Source: Vibrio sp. Isolate34
GTDB lineage: Bacteria; Pseudomonadota; Gammaproteobacteria; Enterobacterales; Vibrionaceae
Assembly: GCF_022397915.1 (NCBI RefSeq)
Contig: NZ_JAKEUO010000002.1
Span: 124,001-188,000, forward strand
Direction of reading: 5' to 3'
DNA: 64,000 nucleotides
A program made the position numbers and the translations under genes. A model generated the notes under the pieces. The model was not told the DNA's origin. It did not search any database and was given only the letters and a program-made list of their open reading frames with translations. Of the stretch, positions 37,739-47,594 are shown piece by piece (position 1 is the first letter of the stretch; each line of letters begins with the position of its first letter).

Positions 37739-39304
37739 TTAGTTCCAAACCAGTTGGTTAGTACCACGTTGTTTTGCTTTGTTTAGCGTCTTATTGAGTC
37801 GCTCTAACACTTCTTCAGGTGTATCTGATTCTTTAAACTGAGTACTCGCAGCACATAAGGTAATCGTGATTTGTTGGTCACGGAACTTAAACGGCAAGCG
37901 GCTGACTTGAGCCTGAATGTTTTGAATCACTTGATGGCAATATTCATCGGTTTGCTCTGGAAGCAACAAGATAAACTCTTCACCTGAAAAGCGAGCCACA
38001 GTATCGGTGGTGCCTGTTTCTTTGGTGATGGTTCTCGCGATGATCTTGAGTGCCTTGTCGCCTGCCGTATAACCAAAACTATCGTTAATGGCTTTGAAGT
38101 TATCAATGTCTAGCAGAACTAAACGCAGTGAGTGTTGCGCGCGAATCCAGCGGCGGTATTCAAGTTCTAAGCGATCTGTAAAGGCTGTGCGGTTGTACAC
38201 CTTAGTAAGTGGATCAAGCAGCATACGCTGAGCCTGATCTTCCAAGCGCTTACGGTAGTCTTGGGTGACTTCATAGAGCGAGTCTAACTGAGTTTTTCCG
38301 TAACTCATTCTCTCTATTAGAGCTTGTTCTTTCTGCTCCGCGTGATTCAGTCTTTCTGAAAGCGAGGCGATTTCACTGAGTAGGGGATTAATCGACATCT
38401 TTAAGTTATCGATGTCTGTGGCTTTATCCACTGAGCTTTGGCTTTTAGAAACTAACTCATTCAATTCTGAATTCAGACCTTGGCGGTGCTCAAAGTAGCT
38501 TTGGCTCTGGTCGGCATTTTGGTCTGCGGTTTTGATGCTAGACGCGAGCGAAGAGTTAAGCTGATCAATAAACTGTTCAGACTTTTTACGCTCTAGATTG
38601 GTGCCTTCAATAACCAGCTTGAGAATTTGCAGTGTCAGCTCAAGTAGGTTTTGTGTTGAAACACCAAGTAGCAGTTTTGCTCGAATATCGGTAAGCAGAT
38701 CACCCGATTCACCCTCGAAGTCGAGTTCAGTGATCAGATGTTGTAATTCGTTTGATAGGTCGGAAAGGAGTTCTTGCTCTGGAGATTGCGCAGCGTCGGC
38801 AAAATGGGTGCGTGAGTTGTTCGCCATAATTTTTATGGCACGCTCATAAATACCGAGAAGTTTCATGGCATGGTCGACTTTCTGACTGCCATTGCATTCG
38901 GAGAAGCTAAGTAAGTTTCGTAGGTCGCGTTTCAACTGCGCTGGTAAACCAGTGATGCGTTGCAGCGTTTCCCCACTGTGCTTAATGCTATCGTCCAGAT
39001 ATCCGTTCTGTTTATCCATAGCCAACGTTTTCTGCTTAAGCATCCTTTCTAATACTGCCAGCTTTGGGATCATTGAGCTAATGTCTTTTTGCTTTTCTAG
39101 CTCTTCCCTAAGGGCAATGAGGTTTTCATCTAAATGGCTGTTACTGCCAACACATGCATCACTTAAAGATGTGACGATACGTTTTAGAACTTTCTGTTCT
39201 CGAATAAATTTGAACGAGGTGTCTCTTTGCGTCAAACGGACCTGCTCCAACTGAGATTTCAGCTGGTGGAGTTGCGCCTGAATGTCTTTTTCAAGAATGC
39301 CCAT
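37739..39304 (-). CDS. Diguanylate cyclase (GGDEF domain) with long coiled-coil N-terminus
   Basis: 521 residues, no membrane segment. Residues 1-345 are heptad-rich and mostly helical, and form the sensor or oligomerisation part; 350-521 are a GGDEF domain. The signature is SGEEF (440-444), a variant found in active cyclases, and DPLTKVYNRTAFTDRL marks the domain start. The product-inhibition site RxxD is missing: the equivalent four residues read GTTD. It should make cyclic di-GMP without that feedback. It lies downstream of the TPR/GGDEF-like gene on the same strand, 118 bases apart. Confidence 0.88.
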   Translation of the reverse strand: MGILEKDIQAQLHQLKSQLEQVRLTQRDTSFKFIREQKVLKRIVTSLSDACVGSNSHLDENLIALREELEKQKDISSMIPKLAVLERMLKQKTLAMDKQNGYLDDSIKHSGETLQRITGLPAQLKRDLRNLLSFSECNGSQKVDHAMKLLGIYERAIKIMANNSRTHFADAAQSPEQELLSDLSNELQHLITELDFEGESGDLLTDIRAKLLLGVSTQNLLELTLQILKLVIEGTNLERKKSEQFIDQLNSSLASSIKTADQNADQSQSYFEHRQGLNSELNELVSKSQSSVDKATDIDNLKMSINPLLSEIASLSERLNHAEQKEQALIERMSYGKTQLDSLYEVTQDYRKRLEDQAQRMLLDPLTKVYNRTAFTDRLELEYRRWIRAQHSLRLVLLDIDNFKAINDSFGYTAGDKALKIIARTITKETGTTDTVARFSGEEFILLLPEQTDEYCHQVIQNIQAQVSRLPFKFRDQQITITLCAASTQFKESDTPEEVLERLNKTLNKAKQRGTNQLVWN

Positions 39305-39422
39305 AGATGTATTAATTAGCGCCGCGTAGACCGATCTCGATCATTTTGATGAAATTCCGTTACACCGATAATAACAAAACTAAAAATAAGGTCACGACTT
39401 GCAAGTCTTAACCGCTCGCAAA

Positions 39423-41681
39423 TCAGTCATCTTTTAGCATTTTTTTGATATTGTCCTCATTCTGGTACGATGATTGTATTTTTATTAACCCTTGATTAAT
39501 CGCATGTTTACACGCTTCTCTTATGTTACCGGTTGCAAGGCTTGCCGCTGGTGCATTGTCAATAGCTTTGAGGTATACCCACTGGCTGCTGCGCTCTTTG
39601 AGACTTATCTCACGCGCTAGGTTGGTCGACATCAATAATACGTCAAGCAGCTCTTGATCGTTAATCGCGGTGTAAGCGCGTGGTAAGAATGGGTAATCCG
39701 CGATGCCCATGCGAACGGTTCGGTTGATGTTGCGTTCAGGTTCGAAGTTATTCACCCAAGATTGAATCTTCTTGAACATCGCCTCAGGTGATAAATCACG
39801 ATCAGAATTAGGTTCGATATAAAGCAGGTTGGCATCCGAGAAGTGATAAACACGAGCAGGGCCTTCCAGCTTTGATTTTAAGAACTCACCAAAAGCGTCT
39901 TCGAGCTCGAGACCGGCTTTGTAACCGTTCTGCGTGTACATATTGCGTAAGAACGGTAAATCAATCATCACGAAGCGTAAGCGGTCGTTGAGTGGCTCAT
40001 GAATCAATTCGCCAAGCTGCCATTGTTCGAAGGTTTGGCTGGTTTTTTCCAGCGAGTTAGAGAGCTTCGCGTTGAGCATTCTTAAGTTCGGAAGCTTTGA
40101 ACGTGAGTGCGTAAATAGGTCAGTGCGCAGTGAATCCACTTCTTTGGCTAAGGTTTGAATGATGTAGCCACGGCGCAGAACAAAGAAGAACAAGACAATG
40201 CTGAACAGGAATAAGGCGAACGATATCTTTTGGAACTTACGATGCTCCAGTTTGTATTTTTCTAGCTCTTGCTCTTGGCCTGCATAGTGCAGGGTTTGTT
40301 CGGCAAACTCTTTTTGTTGGCGGAATGCGTCTTCCCCAACACGATTGAGTTTTTGCTGCTCTAAAGAGACAAGGCTGTTGTATTGTTTGAGATTTGCCAA
40401 CGCTTGCTGTGGACGACCTGCCTGTTCATAACCCAAAGCGAGTAAATAGTATGAGCGTTGCGACAGGTGCATATTTTCTACCTGGCGCGAGATCTCAAGT
40501 GCACGTGTCGCATGCTTGATCACATCTTCGCTCTCTTGTAGGTGGTAAGCCAAACCTGCCGATAGCAGTGCTGCTCGACCTTCCAGTTTAGGAATGTCCG
40601 TGTACTCCAGCAGTTCAAGGGCACGGGTTAGGTACTGCTCTGCAAGAGGGTAGTTATAGAGGCGTAAGTAAGTTGCCGATAGACTTAGACGAATATCGAT
40701 GACTTGGTGGATATCTCTGTCGGTACTTTCGTGGTCAAGGACGTTGAAAAAATGCACTAGAGCAAGGTTATATTTACCTTGTAAGAAGTACACATCACCC
40801 ATCTTTTTAAGTACTTGAGCTAATATGGGGGAATTTTCAAAATTATCATAAAAATCAGCAGCTTGAGAAAGGTGTTCTAGTGCTTTATCTAAAACTTGGC
40901 GCTCAAAGAAAAGCTGAGCAAGTAGGCGGTTTACCTTGGCCAAGCGTGAACTCAGATTGCCTTCTACCGATTTCCAGTAGCCATACAACAACTCAGATAA
41001 TGCGTGATTGTACTCTTTATGGGTCAGGTAAAATTCACCGACCGAGATGTGGTAGTCGATGGTGACTTTTTCAGAGTAACGCTGATCGAGATAGGTTTTG
41101 GCTTCTTGATAGAACTTCTCGGCTTCATCGATCTTGTTATCGTAAGAGGCGATATCGGCTTTCAGCATGATCAAGCGATAGGTGATGCCTTCCGTCAGAC
41201 GTAAGGTTTTATCCACCGATTCTAGGTTTGTTTCAATATTGACTAGCTCTGCCTTTGCTTTGGCGGACTTTCTTTCACTTAGCCAAAGTAAGCGTACTTT
41301 TAGGATCTCTAGATCCAGTTTAAGGTACTCAAGCTTATAGGTTTTCGCGAGCTCAGAGGCCTTGTGGATGTGCTGAATGGCAATGCGAATGTTGCCAAGG
41401 TTGTACTCAGCTTTCGCTAGTATCTTGTAGGCATCGATGCTGCTGTTTGGCGTACGAATCGAAGAGTCTGTCTCTTCGCGAGAAATAGCTGAAGGGCTTT
41501 TCTCGCGTTGATCAGAAAGGACACGAAGCGTTAGGTAGCTGTTGGCCATTTGTTTTGCTTGACTCGGCTCGATCTCAACCAAGTTATTGGCTTCATTGAG
41601 CAGCGCCGACGAGTAGACCGACGCATTAACCGATGTGCTTAAGCTTAAAATAAATAGGCTAACGACGTATAACCAACGCAT
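39423..41681 (-). CDS. Membrane TPR protein with degenerate GGDEF-like domain
   Basis: 752 residues: signal peptide (1-20, cut after VNA), a periplasmic TPR solenoid (about 80-440; repeats such as ILAKAEYNLGNIRIAIQHI, VLKKMGDVYFLQGKYNLALVHF and YLLALGYEQAGRPQQALANL), a coiled coil (about 445-484), one membrane helix (about 486-503) and a cytoplasmic domain (about 525-690) that follows the GGDEF outline. The catalytic motif is lost: the site reads FSDAN (614-618). It is thus a candidate receptor or scaffold rather than a cyclase. It follows queF by 57 bases. Confidence 0.8.
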   Translation of the reverse strand: MRWLYVVSLFILSLSTSVNASVYSSALLNEANNLVEIEPSQAKQMANSYLTLRVLSDQREKSPSAISREETDSSIRTPNSSIDAYKILAKAEYNLGNIRIAIQHIHKASELAKTYKLEYLKLDLEILKVRLLWLSERKSAKAKAELVNIETNLESVDKTLRLTEGITYRLIMLKADIASYDNKIDEAEKFYQEAKTYLDQRYSEKVTIDYHISVGEFYLTHKEYNHALSELLYGYWKSVEGNLSSRLAKVNRLLAQLFFERQVLDKALEHLSQAADFYDNFENSPILAQVLKKMGDVYFLQGKYNLALVHFFNVLDHESTDRDIHQVIDIRLSLSATYLRLYNYPLAEQYLTRALELLEYTDIPKLEGRAALLSAGLAYHLQESEDVIKHATRALEISRQVENMHLSQRSYYLLALGYEQAGRPQQALANLKQYNSLVSLEQQKLNRVGEDAFRQQKEFAEQTLHYAGQEQELEKYKLEHRKFQKISFALFLFSIVLFFFVLRRGYIIQTLAKEVDSLRTDLFTHSRSKLPNLRMLNAKLSNSLEKTSQTFEQWQLGELIHEPLNDRLRFVMIDLPFLRNMYTQNGYKAGLELEDAFGEFLKSKLEGPARVYHFSDANLLYIEPNSDRDLSPEAMFKKIQSWVNNFEPERNINRTVRMGIADYPFLPRAYTAINDQELLDVLLMSTNLAREISLKERSSQWVYLKAIDNAPAASLATGNIREACKHAINQGLIKIQSSYQNEDNIKKMLKDD

Positions 41682-41738
41682 TTCAATGTCCCTTTAAAGA
41701 TGAGGTAGGTTCCAATAAGTGTGTGGTTTGTGTGCCTA

Positions 41739-42584
41739 TTATTGGCGAGCCATACGCTTGTTGTGGCTTGGTCTGTCTTGCTCTGTTGAACGGTATGGGT
41801 TGATATCCAGACCACCACGACGCGTGTAACGTGCGAACACAGTTAGCTTCGAAGGTGCACAGTATTTCATGATGTCAGTGAAGATACGTTCAACACATTG
41901 CTCGTGGAATTCATTGTGCTCACGGAAAGAAACTAAATAGCGTAGCAGAGCTTCACGGTCAATTTGCTTACCTGAATATGCGATCTCAACGCTGCCCCAG
42001 TCTGGTTGATTGGTGATCAAACAGTTCGACTTCAATAGGTGGCTGTGCAGTGTTTCTTCCACTTCCTGTTCGCCAGCAGCGCCTTCAAGCAGTGATGCTT
42101 CAAAGTCATAGCTGGTGATTTGGATGTCTTGGTTGTCGATACATTCGCCTTCCATCGTTACGATAGGTTGGTTGGTGTAGTCGGTTACTGAGTTTACATT
42201 CACAATGACAGTTTCGCCTGCACATGCTGACAAATCTTGGGTCAGTCGCTCAGTTACTTGCTCCCAGTTTTCGAATTGAGTCTGGTTGTAGCTGTTTAGG
42301 TACAGCTTGAAAGATTTTGATTCAATTAAGTTTGGGCTCGTTGCAGGGATGAAAACTTCACCCACGGCGACTTGTGGTAGGCCATTAGTGTTTAGCCACG
42401 AAAGTTCGTACATCGTCCAAATATCATGACCTACAAAAGGCAGTTCATCGCTTAGCGCAAGATCATCACGATTCAGGCTACGCGGTACTGGTTGCAACAA
42501 ACTTGCATCGTATTGGTTAGAGTACTCAGTTTTTTGGCCCAGCGTTAAACCCGCTAGTTCTTTTGCGTCAGAATATTTGCTCAT
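41739..42584 (-). CDS. queF: NADPH-dependent 7-cyano-7-deazaguanine reductase
   Basis: Reduces the nitrile preQ0 to preQ1 in queuosine synthesis. 281 residues, the long bimodular type. Motifs: [13 protein letters not shown] starting at E89 (NADPH binding), the nucleophile C188 in [17 protein letters not shown] and D195. It is divergent from syd; no preQ1 riboswitch was found in the gap. Confidence 0.97.
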   Translation of the reverse strand: MSKYSDAKELAGLTLGQKTEYSNQYDASLLQPVPRSLNRDDLALSDELPFVGHDIWTMYELSWLNTNGLPQVAVGEVFIPATSPNLIESKSFKLYLNSYNQTQFENWEQVTERLTQDLSACAGETVIVNVNSVTDYTNQPIVTMEGECIDNQDIQITSYDFEASLLEGAAGEQEVEETLHSHLLKSNCLITNQPDWGSVEIAYSGKQIDREALLRYLVSFREHNEFHEQCVERIFTDIMKYCAPSKLTVFARYTRRGGLDINPYRSTEQDRPSHNKRMARQ

Positions 42585-42727
42585 ACTTTCGTTTCAAATT
42601 CGATTAGAATGGGGTCGATTTTACTGAATCCCCTTTACCCTGTCATTAAGTCATCGCTTATTAGATAAGCTTATTCGACAAGGAGAGGCTCAGATTCTAT
42701 TTATTATTATGTGTTTAGGAGATTTTC

Positions 42728-43273
42728 ATGACTCAACGTGCTCAAGACGCACTGGTTTCTTTTAGTCAGCGATACGTTGACGCGTGGCAACAGCAACACC
42801 AAAGCTTACCTCGCAATGAGGAGTTGGTGGACGTGGTATCGCCATGTGTAGAAGAAAAGAGCGGCGATGCCGTGTTATGGAAGCACTATCCACGTGAGCA
42901 ATTCGCAGATTTCACTAACGTTGAAACTGGCATTGAGTTGACGCTGCACGAAGACATCAAAACCTTCTACGGTGCACAATACAGCGCAGACATGAACGCG
43001 ACCTTCGACGGTAACGAACTGACTCTATTACAGATTTGGAGTGATGAAGACTTCGAATGCCTACAAGAAAACATCTTAGGCCACTTAGTGACTCAGCGTC
43101 GCTTAAAGCTAAAGCCTACGGTTTTTATCGCAGCGACTGATGCTGAACTGGATGTTATCTCTATCTGTAACCTAACGGGCAACGTGATTTTAGAGCGTTT
43201 AGGCACCAAAAATCGTGATGTACTAGCCGAGACTTTGGCAGAATTTTTAGAAAAGCTACAACCAGCGGTATAA
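42728..43273 (+). CDS. syd: SecY-interacting protein Syd
   Basis: 181-residue peripheral membrane protein that binds SecY and can disturb defective translocons. [22 protein letters not shown] (about 60-82) and [17 protein letters not shown] (about 103-119) are characteristic. ATG follows TTTAGGAG. The next gene starts four bases after its stop. Confidence 0.94.
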   Translation: MTQRAQDALVSFSQRYVDAWQQQHQSLPRNEELVDVVSPCVEEKSGDAVLWKHYPREQFADFTNVETGIELTLHEDIKTFYGAQYSADMNATFDGNELTLLQIWSDEDFECLQENILGHLVTQRRLKLKPTVFIAATDAELDVISICNLTGNVILERLGTKNRDVLAETLAEFLEKLQPAV

Positions 43274-43277
43274 ATAG

Positions 43278-44054
43278 ATGTACGTACTAGAACTTCAATT
43301 TGAGTGTTTTGATAACACAACGGTAAGCGCTGTCGACAAGGCTGTTAATGGCTTAATGGATGCACTTCGTTATAACGGACAGGTGCTGGGTCGCGAGTTT
43401 CCTATCGTGATGGGGGATGGTGAGTTTTATGTTCGCGTCGTCTGCCCAGAGCAAGACAGCTTGCACCCGCGTAACCACTCAGATTTTGTAAAAGTGTGTT
43501 TTGATCGCTTGTCTAATGCGAGCCTGCTTGCGCCTAAAATGCGTTTGCTTGGTCGAGATCTGAACTCTGAAGAAGTGGCTGAAGACGAAGCGCCAAGCTG
43601 GCAGGTGCTTTACACGACGTTTGTTCATACTTGTTCACCGCTACGCAGTGGCGACAGCTTGTTGCCGATCCCTCTGTACCGTAACCCGCCAACCTTCAAT
43701 GGTGACCATAAAGCCGTGTTGAAATGGCAGACAGAATGGCAAGCTTGTGATGAAGTTCAGATGGGTGGGGGCTGTCGTGCTGAACACGCAACTCTGACTG
43801 AGATCAGTGATACTAAAAGCGTGTTGTTCAAACGCGGTTGGGGCTTAAGAGGACGCATTGAATATCTCACGAAGATCCCGACTTATTACTACTTGTACCG
43901 CGTGGGTGGCATCAGCTTAAAAGCTGAAAAAGAGCGTAAATGTCCGCAATGTGGTGGAGAATGGCTGCTAGATGCGCCGATCCACGACATTTTCTATTTC
44001 AAGTGTGATGATTGTCGTTTGGTATCAAACATCTCTTGGGATCACCTAAAGTAA
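43278..44054 (+). CDS. DUF2310 zinc-ribbon protein
   Basis: 258 residues with a C-terminal zinc ribbon made of C222/C225 (CPQC) and C243/C246 (CDDC). The N-terminal 200 residues match the DUF2310 family seen in Vibrio and relatives; GGGCRAEHATLTEISD near 162-177 is a conserved turn. Function is unknown. It follows syd by four bases, so the two are likely co-transcribed and coupled. Confidence 0.82.
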   Translation: MYVLELQFECFDNTTVSAVDKAVNGLMDALRYNGQVLGREFPIVMGDGEFYVRVVCPEQDSLHPRNHSDFVKVCFDRLSNASLLAPKMRLLGRDLNSEEVAEDEAPSWQVLYTTFVHTCSPLRSGDSLLPIPLYRNPPTFNGDHKAVLKWQTEWQACDEVQMGGGCRAEHATLTEISDTKSVLFKRGWGLRGRIEYLTKIPTYYYLYRVGGISLKAEKERKCPQCGGEWLLDAPIHDIFYFKCDDCRLVSNISWDHLK

Positions 44055-44105
44055 CCGACTGAGTTTGGTGGGCACTGTATGCTCACGCGTTAACTACAAG
44101 CGATT

Positions 44106-44135
44106 AAAAAGGGGCTGACGTTATGTCAGCCCCTT
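44106..44135 (-). terminator. Terminator of metNIQ
   Basis: An 11-bp stem (AAGGGGCTGAC with its complement) and a five-T tail on the minus strand, 33 bases past the metQ stop. It may also slow transcription from the left. Confidence 0.78.
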
Positions 44136-44167
44136 CAGGTATCTATACGATGCTGCAGTTTAGGTGA

Positions 44168-44977
44168 TTACCAACCTTTAACTACGCCACCTTGGAAGAT
44201 ATCAGAAGCTGCGTTGTACACTTCTTCAGTTTGGTAAGCTTTAACGAAGTTCTGTACGTTTTCAGCGTTTAGGTTGTCTTCACGAGAAACGATTAGGTTT
44301 ACGTAAGGAGAATCTTTGTCTTCAACGAATACGCCATCTTTTTGTGGGGTCAGGTTGATAGAACTTGCGTAAGTTGTGTTGATGATAGAAAGCGCTACAT
44401 CATCAAGAGAACGTGGTAGCTGTGCTGCGTCTAGTTCAACAATTGTTAGGTTCTTAGGGTTCTTAACGATGTCACGAACTGTTGCTAGAAGACCAGCACC
44501 TTCACGAAGCTCAAGAAGACCTTGTTGCTCAAGAAGTAGTAGAGAACGACCTAGGTTTGTTGGATCGTTTGGTACCGCAATACGAGCACCGTCTTGGATT
44601 TCGTCGACAGATTTCACTTCTTTAGAGTAACCAGCGATAGGGTAAACAAACGTGTTACCAGCGATAGTCAGTTTGTAACCACGGTCAGCCACTTGCTGAT
44701 CTAGGTACGGTGCGTGTTGGAATGCGTTGATGTCGATAGAACCGTCATCCAGTGCTGCGTTTGGTGTTACGTAATCCGTAAAAGTAACCAGTTCAACGTC
44801 TAGGCCGTACTGCTCTTTTGCTACTTTAGCTGCAACTTCAGCAACTTGAGCTTCTGCACCCGCCATTACGCCAACTTTTACTTTAGACGTATCCACTTCT
44901 TTATCACCACAACCTGCTAGTACTAGCGCTGATGCCGCTGCTGCGATAGTAAGTAAACCTTTAAGGCTAAATTTCAT
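44168..44977 (-). CDS. metQ: Methionine ABC transporter substrate-binding lipoprotein
   Basis: 269 residues of the NlpA/MetQ family. The lipobox is LAGC with lipidated C23. VGVMAGAEAQVAEVAAKVAKEQ, DINAFQHAPYL and ARIAVPNDPTNLGRSLLLLE are family motifs that line the methionine pocket. It is the last gene of the metN-metI-metQ importer, 81 bases after metI, with AAGGAGATTATT before the ATG. Confidence 0.97.
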   Translation of the reverse strand: MKFSLKGLLTIAAAASALVLAGCGDKEVDTSKVKVGVMAGAEAQVAEVAAKVAKEQYGLDVELVTFTDYVTPNAALDDGSIDINAFQHAPYLDQQVADRGYKLTIAGNTFVYPIAGYSKEVKSVDEIQDGARIAVPNDPTNLGRSLLLLEQQGLLELREGAGLLATVRDIVKNPKNLTIVELDAAQLPRSLDDVALSIINTTYASSINLTPQKDGVFVEDKDSPYVNLIVSREDNLNAENVQNFVKAYQTEEVYNAASDIFQGGVVKGW

Positions 44978-45058
44978 AATAATCTCCTTTTAATAAATCT
45001 ATTTAATTTGGTTCAGACGACTCTTGTCTTAGATAGTTTGCGTTTTAACGCTGAGTCT

Positions 45059-45742
45059 TTATCTGTGGTCAACGCGGCGAACTAATGAATCACCGATTGA
45101 TTGAATAATTTGTACAAGCACAATCAACATCACCACCGTTACAGCCATGATGGTCACATCGTAACGGTGGAATCCGTAACGAATCGCGACATCACCTAGA
45201 CCACCACCACCAACCGTACCTGCCATTGCTGAGTAGCTCACCAGCGTCACTAGCGTAATCGTTACTGAGTTGATAATAGTCGGTAGTGCTTCAGGAAGCA
45301 GAACCTTATTGATGATTTGTGTTGGTGTTGCGCCCATTGATTGAGCTGCTTCTACTAGACCTGTTGGTACTTCAAGTAGTGCACTCTCGATAAGTCGAGC
45401 CACGAATGGAATAGCGCCAATCGTTAGTGGAACAATCGCAGCTGTTGTACCGATGAAGGTACCAATCAGCATCTTAGTCAGTGGGATAATCGCAACCATC
45501 AACACTAAGAAAGGTACTGAACGACCCACGTTCACAATCGCACCTAGAATCTTGTTTACTTTGGTGTTCTCTAACAGACCACCTTTTTTAGTCGTATGTA
45601 GAATCACGCCTAATGGAATACCGACAGCAAAGCCAACAATCCCTGCAACAGCAACCATGTAAAGCGTTTCGCCTGTTGCGCCTAATAGAAGGTTACCGTT
45701 AAGGCTGATCCAGTCAGCAATCTCGTTGAAACTAAAGGACAT
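45059..45742 (-). CDS. metI: Methionine ABC transporter permease
   Basis: 227-residue inner-membrane permease with five membrane helices. The coupling loop is [24 protein letters not shown], the EAA motif that contacts MetN. The ATG at 45742 overlaps the end of metN by 11 bases and has AGAGGT upstream; a TTG two codons earlier is possible. Confidence 0.96.
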   Translation of the reverse strand: MSFSFNEIADWISLNGNLLLGATGETLYMVAVAGIVGFAVGIPLGVILHTTKKGGLLENTKVNKILGAIVNVGRSVPFLVLMVAIIPLTKMLIGTFIGTTAAIVPLTIGAIPFVARLIESALLEVPTGLVEAAQSMGATPTQIINKVLLPEALPTIINSVTITLVTLVSYSAMAGTVGGGGLGDVAIRYGFHRYDVTIMAVTVVMLIVLVQIIQSIGDSLVRRVDHR

Positions 45743-46766
45743 AACCAAGTACCTCTACTTTTACATTGTTGTCGCGTAGGAATTGGATAGCAGCATTATC
45801 ATCTGCTTCATTACCGAATAGCTCAGCCACCATCATGCCGAACTTCACGCCGCCGGCGTAATCAAGGTCAGAACTTAGGATGCTGACATCGATATTGAAT
45901 TTGCGTGCAATCTGAGTCATCAGCGGAGCATCAACCGTTGCGCCTGTAAACTCAAGGCGTACCAGTGGGTAGCTGCTGTTTACGCGAGTCTCTTGCAAGC
46001 GCGCTTGGTAATCTTCAGGAATCGTCAGATCGAGCGTTGAACGAATGAATTGATGCGCAAGCTCAGTCTTAGGGTGAGCAAAGATGTCACCAACTGTGCC
46101 TTTCTCTACCAATTCACCACCGCCAATGATCGCCACTTCGTGACAAATGCTTTTCACTACATCCATCTCGTGCGTAATTAGCAGGATAGTGATGTTCAGC
46201 TTGCGGTTGATTTCACGCAGCAGCTCAAGAATCGATTGAGTAGTTGCAGGATCCAGTGCGCTGGTCGCTTCATCACACAGCAGTACTTTCGGATCAGAGG
46301 CCAGTGCACGAGCAATCGCAACACGCTGCTTTTGACCACCACTTAGGTTTGCAGGGTAAGTGTCACGCTTATCCGCCAAGCCAACGAGTTCAAGTAACTC
46401 ACTCACTTTCGCTTCAATAATCGCTTTATCTTTACCTGCAAGTTCTAAAGGCAGTGCTACATTGTTAAATACAGTACGAGAAGACAGCAGGTTGAAGTGC
46501 TGGAAAATCATGCCAATGTTACGGCGTGCTTCGCTAAGTTCAGATTTGCTGAGTTTTGTCAGGTCGATACCGTCAACAATCACTTCACCTGACGTTGGCG
46601 CTTCCAACATATTTACACAGCGGATTAGGGTACTTTTGCCTGCACCTGAAGAGCCGATGACTCCAAAGATTTGACCTTGAGGAATGTGGAGGTTGATATC
46701 AATTAAGGCATTGATTTCTTTAGTGCCTTGATAAAAAACCTTGTTGACTTGATTCACTTTAATCAT
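45732..46766 (-). CDS. metN: Methionine ABC transporter ATP-binding protein
   Basis: 344-residue ATPase of the D/L-methionine importer. Walker [10 protein letters not shown] (about 38-46), signature LSGGQKQR and Walker [13 protein letters not shown] are intact. Residues about 265-344 form the NIL domain that binds methionine and shuts transport down when methionine is plentiful. It is the first gene of the operon, behind a strong promoter and MetJ boxes. Confidence 0.97.
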   Translation of the reverse strand: MIKVNQVNKVFYQGTKEINALIDINLHIPQGQIFGVIGSSGAGKSTLIRCVNMLEAPTSGEVIVDGIDLTKLSKSELSEARRNIGMIFQHFNLLSSRTVFNNVALPLELAGKDKAIIEAKVSELLELVGLADKRDTYPANLSGGQKQRVAIARALASDPKVLLCDEATSALDPATTQSILELLREINRKLNITILLITHEMDVVKSICHEVAIIGGGELVEKGTVGDIFAHPKTELAHQFIRSTLDLTIPEDYQARLQETRVNSSYPLVRLEFTGATVDAPLMTQIARKFNIDVSILSSDLDYAGGVKFGMMVAELFGNEADDNAAIQFLRDNNVKVEVLGYVL

Positions 46767-46826
46767 AGAGAAACCCGTGCAGGTAGAACAGAATAATATG
46801 TCGATAGCTCGCTCGATTTACAGACG

Positions 46827-46855
46827 ATGCTATGGTGTTCTATGATCTAAGTCAA
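46827..46855 (-). promoter_or_regulatory. Sigma-70 promoter of metNIQ
   Basis: On the minus strand: TTGACT (46850-46855), a 17-base spacer and TAGCAT (46827-46832). Confidence 0.75.
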
Positions 46856-46856
46856 T

Positions 46857-46888
46857 AGATACTTTTACGTCTAGACGGCTAAACGTCG
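46857..46888. promoter_or_regulatory. Four tandem MetJ boxes
   Basis: Adjacent 8-mers AGATACTT, TTACGTCT, AGACGGCT and AAACGTCG resemble the met box AGACGTCT; the third matches 7 of 8. They abut the -35 of the metN promoter, where MetJ with SAM would repress. Confidence 0.75.
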
Positions 46889-47006
46889 ATTGTATTGCTG
46901 AGATGGAAACAAATCGTTAACGAACGCAAAACTAAATAGATAGTGATGAAGCAAATAAAGCGTGTAATAATTAATGATTAATAGAGAGTTGATAGAGGAC
47001 AAAATT

Positions 47007-47558
47007 TTGTCTAAACCTGCTGTTTTTTTAGATCGTGATGGTGTGATTAACGTTGATCACGGCTACGTACATGATGAGCATGACTTTGAATACATCGACG
47101 GTGTGTTTGAAGCGGCGAAAGCGTTTAAAGATATGGGCTATTTATTGGTGCTAGTGACTAACCAGTCTGGCATTGCTCGTGGCATGTTTAGCGAAGACCG
47201 TTTTCTTTCTTTAACACAGTGGATGGATTGGAACTTTGTTGATAATGGTGTCGAGCTCGATGGTATTTATTACTGTCCTCACCACGCTGAGCACGGCATT
47301 GGTGACTACAAGCAAGATTGTGAATGTCGTAAGCCAAAGCCAGGCATGTTCATTTCTGCTCGTGACTTTCTGAAGATTGATATGGCTAACTCTGTGATGA
47401 TTGGCGATAAAGCTGAAGACATGATGGCTGCAGAAGCCGCAGGTGTTGGCACTAAAGTATTGGTAAGAACCGGTAAGCCAATCACTGAAAAGGGTGAGGC
47501 GCTAGCTAGTGTGGTACTTGATAGCATTAAAGATGTACCTGCTTTCTTAAAAGGCTAA
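47007..47558 (+). CDS. gmhB: D-glycero-beta-D-manno-heptose 1,7-bisphosphate 7-phosphatase
   Basis: HAD-type phosphatase of ADP-heptose synthesis for the lipopolysaccharide inner core. The DxD motif is in [15 protein letters not shown], the second motif in [10 protein letters not shown], and the zinc loop has CPHH and [10 protein letters not shown]. The TTG at 47007 is chosen because the family begins just before AVFLDRDG and AGAGG lies 8 bases upstream; an ATG at 46974 would add 11 residues but has no ribosome site. The product is 183 residues. It is divergent from metN. Confidence 0.93.
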   Translation: MSKPAVFLDRDGVINVDHGYVHDEHDFEYIDGVFEAAKAFKDMGYLLVLVTNQSGIARGMFSEDRFLSLTQWMDWNFVDNGVELDGIYYCPHHAEHGIGDYKQDCECRKPKPGMFISARDFLKIDMANSVMIGDKAEDMMAAEAAGVGTKVLVRTGKPITEKGEALASVVLDSIKDVPAFLKG

Positions 47559-47594
47559 GCGTTTATTTGTCCCTAAGGTATTTACCTATCACTA

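Noticed and set aside
42585..42727. preQ1 riboswitch upstream of queF
   Set aside because: The short gap lacks the A-rich tail and stem pattern of preQ1 aptamers on the minus strand.
46767..46973. SAM riboswitch upstream of metN
   Set aside because: No SAM aptamer was recognisable, and clear MetJ boxes are present.
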